From positions 1-33,546 of the forward strand of contig JAQTVB010000012.1 in NCBI GenBank assembly GCA_028707005.1: a DNA stretch of 33,546 nt. Direction: 5' to 3'. This DNA is from Patescibacteria group bacterium (lineage in GTDB: Bacteria > Patescibacteriota > Patescibacteriia > Patescibacteriales > GWC2-42-12). Position numbers and translations under genes: made by a program. Under the pieces are notes generated by a model. It saw nothing but the letters and a program-made list of their open reading frames with translations. It was not told the DNA's origin and made no database searches. Positions 29,309 through 33,546 of this stretch are shown here, piece after piece (within the stretch, counting starts at the first letter, position 1; each line of letters starts with the position of its first letter).

Positions 29309-30316
29309 TTATTTGGTAGCAAAAATACTTCTCTTATACGAGTCTAGATTCTCCAGCGCGATGCCGGTTCCTTTAACCACGCACAGCAAAGCTTCATCGG
29401 CAACGTAGGCTGGAACGTCGGTGGTGCGCGATAATAACTGATCAATATTGCGCAATAAGGCGCTGCCGCCGGATAAGACCATACCCTTATCCATGATATC
29501 AGCGGCTAACTCCGGCGGCGTCTCCTGCAAAACTCTTTTGGCCGCGTTGATAATGGCTTCCAGCTCGTTTTGAATGGCTTCGGTGACATCGTCGGAGTTA
29601 ACCGTAATATTGCGCGGCAAACCGGTAATCATGTCGCGGCCGCGGATTTCCATGGTCAATTTATCTTCCAAGTACAAAGCGCTGCCAATTTTTATTTTAA
29701 CTTCTTCGGATGTTCTCTCACCGATCGCCAGATTGTATTTGCGCCTGATAAATTCCTGAATCGCGTCATCAAACTTATTGCCGCCGATCCTTACCGAGGT
29801 TGAAGTGACGATGCCGCCCAAAGAGATCACCGCCATTTCGGCCGTGCCGCCGCCGATGTCAATAATCATGTGGCCGGACGCCGAGCCGATGGGAATATCG
29901 GCGCCGATGGCCGCGGCAATCGGCTCTTTAATGATATAAGCGGCCCTGGCGCCGGCGGCGATGGTCGCGTCTATGACCGCGCGGCGTTCGGTTGAAGTGA
30001 TACCGGCCGGCACCGCCACCATCACTTCCGGCCTGAATAATCTTATGCCGCCCAAAGCTTTATTGATAAAATAACGCAACATGGCTTCGGTGGTGTGATA
30101 ATCGGCGATCACGCCGTCTTTTAAAGGCTTAATCGCGACAATCGCGTCCGGAGTTCTGCCCACCATATCCTTAGCTTCATTGCCTACGGCCAAAATTTTT
30201 TTATCAATCAAAGAAATCGCCACCACGCTCGGTTCATTGATGACAATGCCGCGTTTTGGGATATGGACCAAAGTATAAGTTGTGCCTAAATCTATGCCGA
30301 TTCTTTTTATAAACAT
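29309..30316 (-). CDS. mreB: Rod shape-determining protein MreB
   Basis: MreB is an actin-like filament protein that guides cell-wall synthesis and cell shape. The start ATG at 30314-30316 (MFIKRIGIDLGTTYT) is preferred over the track's upstream TTG. The actin/Hsp70 nucleotide-binding elements are all present: phosphate 1 IGIDLGTTYTLV, connect 1 near RRAVIDATIAAGA, phosphate 2 IIDIGGGTAEMAV, and adenosine GMVLSGGSALLRNI. The length (335) is normal. No mreC/mreD neighbours are visible. A promoter lies 120 bp upstream, and the leader holds AAAATTGAAA-type repeats. Confidence 0.96.
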   Translation of the reverse strand: MFIKRIGIDLGTTYTLVHIPKRGIVINEPSVVAISLIDKKILAVGNEAKDMVGRTPDAIVAIKPLKDGVIADYHTTEAMLRYFINKALGGIRLFRPEVMVAVPAGITSTERRAVIDATIAAGARAAYIIKEPIAAAIGADIPIGSASGHMIIDIGGGTAEMAVISLGGIVTSTSVRIGGNKFDDAIQEFIRRKYNLAIGERTSEEVKIKIGSALYLEDKLTMEIRGRDMITGLPRNITVNSDDVTEAIQNELEAIINAAKRVLQETPPELAADIMDKGMVLSGGSALLRNIDQLLSRTTDVPAYVADEALLCVVKGTGIALENLDSYKRSIFATK

Positions 30317-30327
30317 AGTAATAATTT

Positions 30328-30405
30328 TCAATTAAATTAGCCACAATTTGAAAATTAATAAATTGAAAATTCATTGAAAATTGTAAATTGAAAATTGTAA
30401 ATTAT
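30328..30405. repeat. AAAATTGAAAATTGTAAATT repeats in the mreB leader
   Basis: Several copies of TTGAAAATT and TTGTAAATT words, some in opposite orientation, fill the leader between the mreB promoter and the gene. They would fold into weak AT hairpins. Confidence 0.65.
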
Positions 30406-30436
30406 TTCATAACCTAACTTCCGCTAGATTATTCAT

Positions 30437-30464
30437 TTTATAATATTATTGAAGCTAAAGTCAA
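30437..30464 (-). promoter_or_regulatory. Promoter of mreB
   Basis: The minus strand shows TTGACT (30459-30464), 16 nt and TATAAA (30437-30442), five of six at each box. The leader to the mreB ATG is about 115 nt. Confidence 0.65.
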
Positions 30465-30481
30465 CTATGGGTGGCTGGATG

Positions 30482-31804
30482 CTATTCCTGCCTTAAAGCG
30501 TCAATCGGATCAAGCCGCGCGGCTTTGCGGGCCGGGTAAACACCGAAACCCAGGCCGGAAATAATCGCGAAAGCGCAAGCGACGTAATAAGCTTTGGCCG
30601 GAATGGAGAATCTCCAGTCTAAGCCATAATAGTTCGCCCCCGCGGAAATTAAATAAGACGCGCCCGCGCCAACTAAAACGCCGGCAATAGCCCCGATAAA
30701 GGTGATGATTAGAGATTCAATTAAAAATTGCAGCATAATATCCGTGTATTTGGCTCCCACCGCTTTGCGCAGCCCGATTTCCGCCGTTCTTTCCGTGATA
30801 ATAACATACATGATATTCATAACACCCACACCGCCGACAATCAAAGATATGGCAACAATCGCCAAAAGCATTAAGGTGATGGCTTTGGTTATGGTGTCCA
30901 TAACGTCCAATGATTCTTTCATGGTAACCACGCGAAAATCGTCTTTGCTGGTATCGGTCATGCCTTCGCCCAAAATTTTGACTATCGGCTCGCCGGCTGT
31001 AAATTCCAAGGGCTTGGAAACAATGTCATGGTTTTCTCTGATGACCAGCCGGGCTTCTTCGGCAGTTTCATCCGCCAAATCAGCGTCTATTAGCTGGTGC
31101 ATCATGAATATTATATAGTCAATCCCCATGATTTTTTTCTGTAAAGTCCTGATCGGCACATAAACAAAATCATCATAATCCAAAGTCATGACAGCGCCTC
31201 TTTCTTTAGCCACGCCGATAATGAGAAATTTTATTTTCCTAATTTTAATAAACTTGCCCAGCGGGTCGCTGGGACCGAATAATTTTTCTTTAATCTTAGA
31301 GCCCAAGACAGCCACCGGCGCCAGCGATTTATCTTCAATGTCGGTAAAATATCTGCCATAATCAATTTCCAGCTTATCGATTTCTATGGAACTGGCGGTG
31401 GTGCCGAAAATTAAAGATTTTTTTGATTGTTCATTATAGTTAACCTGCTCTTGCCCGATAACCACCGCGTAAGCGTTTTTTATATTCGGCAATTTTGAAA
31501 CATCCTCCATGTCCTTCAGGGTGAGCGTGGAAATTTGAGCTCCCTGGGCGATGGCGATGGCGCTTTGCTGTTCCGCGGCCGCGCCTTTTTTGCCTGTCGG
31601 CGCCTTAAGTTCGGTTTCTATCAAATCAGTGCCGCCGAAAGCTTCAACCTGGCTCATCACCAAGCCATTAATCCCCTCGCCGGCTGAATAGACGATAATC
31701 ACGCTGGCGATGCCAATAACTATGCCCAAAACGGTAAGGCCGGTTCTTACTTTGTTGGCTTTAACCGCGCGCAAAGAAATTTTTAGAATGGTTAAAAGGC
31801 TCAT
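30482..31804 (-). CDS. ABC transporter permease, MacB/FtsX type
   Basis: This is a 440-residue permease. The N-terminal helix and MacB-type periplasmic domain come first (LTVLGIVIGIASVIIVYSAG, then a beta-rich stretch with NLKNAYAVVIGQEQV-like and FGTTASSIEI segments). Three further helices carry the FtsX signature (TEIGLRKAVGAKYTDIMLQF, ending PARKAARLDPIDALR). It is 46 bp after a paralogous permease and belongs to the same export operon. Such MacB-like pairs move peptides, lipoproteins or drugs using ATP hydrolysed by the partner ATPase. The cargo is unknown. Confidence 0.93.
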   Translation of the reverse strand: MSLLTILKISLRAVKANKVRTGLTVLGIVIGIASVIIVYSAGEGINGLVMSQVEAFGGTDLIETELKAPTGKKGAAAEQQSAIAIAQGAQISTLTLKDMEDVSKLPNIKNAYAVVIGQEQVNYNEQSKKSLIFGTTASSIEIDKLEIDYGRYFTDIEDKSLAPVAVLGSKIKEKLFGPSDPLGKFIKIRKIKFLIIGVAKERGAVMTLDYDDFVYVPIRTLQKKIMGIDYIIFMMHQLIDADLADETAEEARLVIRENHDIVSKPLEFTAGEPIVKILGEGMTDTSKDDFRVVTMKESLDVMDTITKAITLMLLAIVAISLIVGGVGVMNIMYVIITERTAEIGLRKAVGAKYTDIMLQFLIESLIITFIGAIAGVLVGAGASYLISAGANYYGLDWRFSIPAKAYYVACAFAIISGLGFGVYPARKAARLDPIDALRQE

Positions 31805-31850
31805 AAATTATGCATGGTCATTGCGGGCTCGGGGGCCGCCATGACAGACT

Positions 31851-33104
31851 CTATTCGTGCCTTAGCGCCTCTACCGGCTGTAAGCGGCTGGCTTTGCTGG
31901 CCGGGTACAAGCCAAAAATCAAACCAACGGCGGCTGAAACCGCCAAGGCCAAAAAAATTGAAAAAGGCGAAACCACCAAATCCCAGTCATACCCCAAAAC
32001 GCGGGCGCCGACGGAAATTAAAACGGCAACCAGGCCGCCGGTTATAATTCCCGCGCTGCCGCCGGCCAAAGTGATGGTAATGGCTTCCAGCAAAAATTGC
32101 GACATAATACTTTTATTGCTCGCACCCACCGCTTTGCGCAAACCGATTTCCCGCGTTCTTTCCGTCACGCTTACCAGCATGATGTTCATAATGCCGATGC
32201 CGCCGACCAAGAGAGACAGCGCCGCCATGGCGGCCAAAAAGAATTTTAACGCGTCGGTAATCGTCGTAATCATCTCCAGCGCTTGAGCCGAGCTCCTTAC
32301 GGTAAAGTCATCATTGGCTCCGCTTTGATCTTTAATTTCATGCTGTTCGCGCAAAATCACTTTTATATCCTCCATGGCTCTGGCCGCATTGGCTTGGTCG
32401 TCAATTTTAATCCGTATCATGCTGATATGATTCACGCCGGCAATCAATTTTTGCATGGTTTTCAGCGGTAAGAAAATCTGGTCGTCATTATTTTGGAAAG
32501 CCACCGTGCCGCGCTCTTTCATAACGCCGATAACTTCAAAATTTTGTTTTTTGATTTTTATCTTTTGGCCGACCGGATCTGATTCGCCGAACAGCTCTTC
32601 TTTAACCGCGCTGCCCAAAACGGCGACTTTGGCTAAATTGGTTTCTTCTTCTTTGGTAAAAAACCTGCCCTGCTCAATCTCCCCGTTTTCCACGGTTAAA
32701 TAGCCGACCGTGGTGCCGCTCAAATTAGTGTCGTAGGAATTCGCGCCCCAGCTGGCCGTTCCCATGCCCTTATAATAAGCGACTGTCTCTACGGCGTTGG
32801 GCACGTTTTTTTTGTCATTAATGGCCTGCGCGTCGTCATAAGTAAGGGTGGTAATCACAATGCCCATGATAGTGGCGGGCGGACCTTCTTCTTCGGAAGC
32901 TCCGGGCAAAATTCCGATAATATCAGTGCCTAAAGATTTGACTTGATTGATAATCAGGCTTTGCGCTCCGGCGCCGACGGCCATAATAATGATCACCGCG
33001 GCCACGCCGATAATTATGCCCAGCATTGTTAAAAAGCTTCTGCCTTTATTGGTCAGAAGCGCTTTAGTGGAAATCTTAACGCATTGTTTGCAGAACTCTA
33101 GCAT
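31851..33104 (-). CDS. ABC transporter permease, MacB/FtsX type
   Basis: I start it at the ATG at 33102-33104 (MLEFCKQCVKISTKALLTNK), because the longer track start is a TTG with an untypical 16-residue lead. The N-terminal helix is FLTMLGIIIGVAAVIIIMAV. A MacB periplasmic domain follows (VEQGRFFTKEEETNL-like and SDPVGQKIKIKKQNFEVIGV). The C-terminal helices hold REIGLRKAVGASNKSIMSQF and end PASKASRLQPVEALR. It is paralogous to the next permease, so the two may form a heterodimer. It lies 58 bp after the ATPase. Confidence 0.93.
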   Translation of the reverse strand: MLEFCKQCVKISTKALLTNKGRSFLTMLGIIIGVAAVIIIMAVGAGAQSLIINQVKSLGTDIIGILPGASEEEGPPATIMGIVITTLTYDDAQAINDKKNVPNAVETVAYYKGMGTASWGANSYDTNLSGTTVGYLTVENGEIEQGRFFTKEEETNLAKVAVLGSAVKEELFGESDPVGQKIKIKKQNFEVIGVMKERGTVAFQNNDDQIFLPLKTMQKLIAGVNHISMIRIKIDDQANAARAMEDIKVILREQHEIKDQSGANDDFTVRSSAQALEMITTITDALKFFLAAMAALSLLVGGIGIMNIMLVSVTERTREIGLRKAVGASNKSIMSQFLLEAITITLAGGSAGIITGGLVAVLISVGARVLGYDWDLVVSPFSIFLALAVSAAVGLIFGLYPASKASRLQPVEALRHE

Positions 33105-33162
33105 ACATATAGCGCGAATGCGCGAATTAAGACACGGATAGTTTACCCGCAACTTCGCGTGA

Positions 33163-33546
33163 TTACTTTAATAGCGCGCCGTCGCGAGCGATTCTTCTCC
33201 GCGCCACCGCGTAATCATCCACGATCAAACCGTCTTTGATCTTTATGATTCTTTTGGCGTGCTCGGAAGTATAAGTTTCATGCGTCACCAAGACTATGGT
33301 GTTGCCTTGTTCATTAAGGTTCTGTAAAATTTCCATTATTTGCACGCCCGATCTTGAATCAAGATTGCCGGTCGGCTCATCGGCGAAAATCACGGCCGGA
33401 GCGTTAACCAGCGCGCGGGCGATGGCCACGCGCTGCTTTTCGCCGCCGGAAATCTGGTTGGTATAATAATGCAAGCGGTGGCCCAGCCCCACTCTTTCCA
33501 AAACTTGCTTAGCGCGAGCCGCGTGCTCCGTCAAACGCTTAGAATA
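33163..33546 (-). CDS. ABC transporter ATPase, MacB/LolD type (cut by window end)
   Basis: Only the C-terminal half is present, and the frame stays open past 33546. The track's start at 33534 is an internal TTG, so the real gene runs farther. The ABC signature is [15 protein letters not shown], Walker B is [14 protein letters not shown], and the H-loop is LVTHE. The LolD/MacB-type D-loop GNLDSRSG is diagnostic. It powers the two permeases that follow in the operon. Walker A lies outside the window. Confidence 0.95.
   Translation of the reverse strand, partial: YSKRLTEHAARAKQVLERVGLGHRLHYYTNQISGGEKQRVAIARALVNAPAVIFADEPTGNLDSRSGVQIMEILQNLNEQGNTIVLVTHETYTSEHAKRIIKIKDGLIVDDYAVARRRIARDGALLK

Overview
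The window reads as bacterial chromosome from the Candidate Phyla Radiation (Patescibacteria), most likely a Parcubacteria-like lineage. This is an inference. It rests on a 596-residue alanyl-tRNA synthetase without a C-terminal domain, a DUF4012 protein, small surface and glycosyltransferase genes on an AT-rich background, the YLPTGRQA-type palindrome (CCTGCCT...AGGCAGG) between genes, and almost no Shine-Dalgarno sequences. UGA behaves as a stop codon. All genes lie on the minus strand except one membrane protein (19153-21114).

Layout, in left-to-right coordinates although transcription mostly runs right to left. (1) 1-1500: translation operon infA-rpmJ-rpsM-rpsK (rpsK cut by the window edge), driven by a perfect TTGACA-N17-TATAAT promoter with a structured leader. 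(2) 1568-3432: alaS with its own promoter. (3) 3441-3788: a gene-free stretch that looks like an undescribed structured non-coding RNA of about 350 nt. It has a 14-bp 5' hairpin, a long-range two-part helix, nested hairpins, and a classical terminator with a U-run. (4) 3841-6725: a membrane-anchored CAP-domain protein with thrombospondin-3-like calcium repeats, then mnmA, whose reading frame carries three in-frame repeat-like insertions. (5) 6842-16554: an O-antigen ligase/polymerase-like TPR protein, a divergent tgt that has lost its zinc ligands, a DUF11-like surface protein, a DUF4012 protein and a GT4 glycosyltransferase. (6) 16555-16791: an element of about 160 bp bounded by 25-bp inverted repeats. 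(7) 16792-25624: a polysaccharide or glycolipid assembly block with two GT-C-like multi-pass proteins, a membrane-anchored methyltransferase, two GT4 enzymes, a DUF2304/GT2 pair and a UDP-glucuronate-decarboxylase-like enzyme. (8) 25727-30316: a secreted subtilisin-like protease with FG-GAP-like repeats, another GT4, and mreB. (9) 30482-33546: a MacB/FtsX-type ABC export system with two permeases and an ATPase cut by the window edge.

Much of the window appears devoted to building and remodelling the cell envelope: sugar-nucleotide supply, lipid-linked sugar transfer, glycan polymerisation, surface adhesin-like proteins, a secreted protease and export. Intergenic spacers repeatedly hold imperfect palindromes made from short repeated words, and the same kind of sequence has entered mnmA. 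The strongest candidate for something undescribed is the 3441-3788 RNA. The mnmA insertions and the 16592-16750 element come next.
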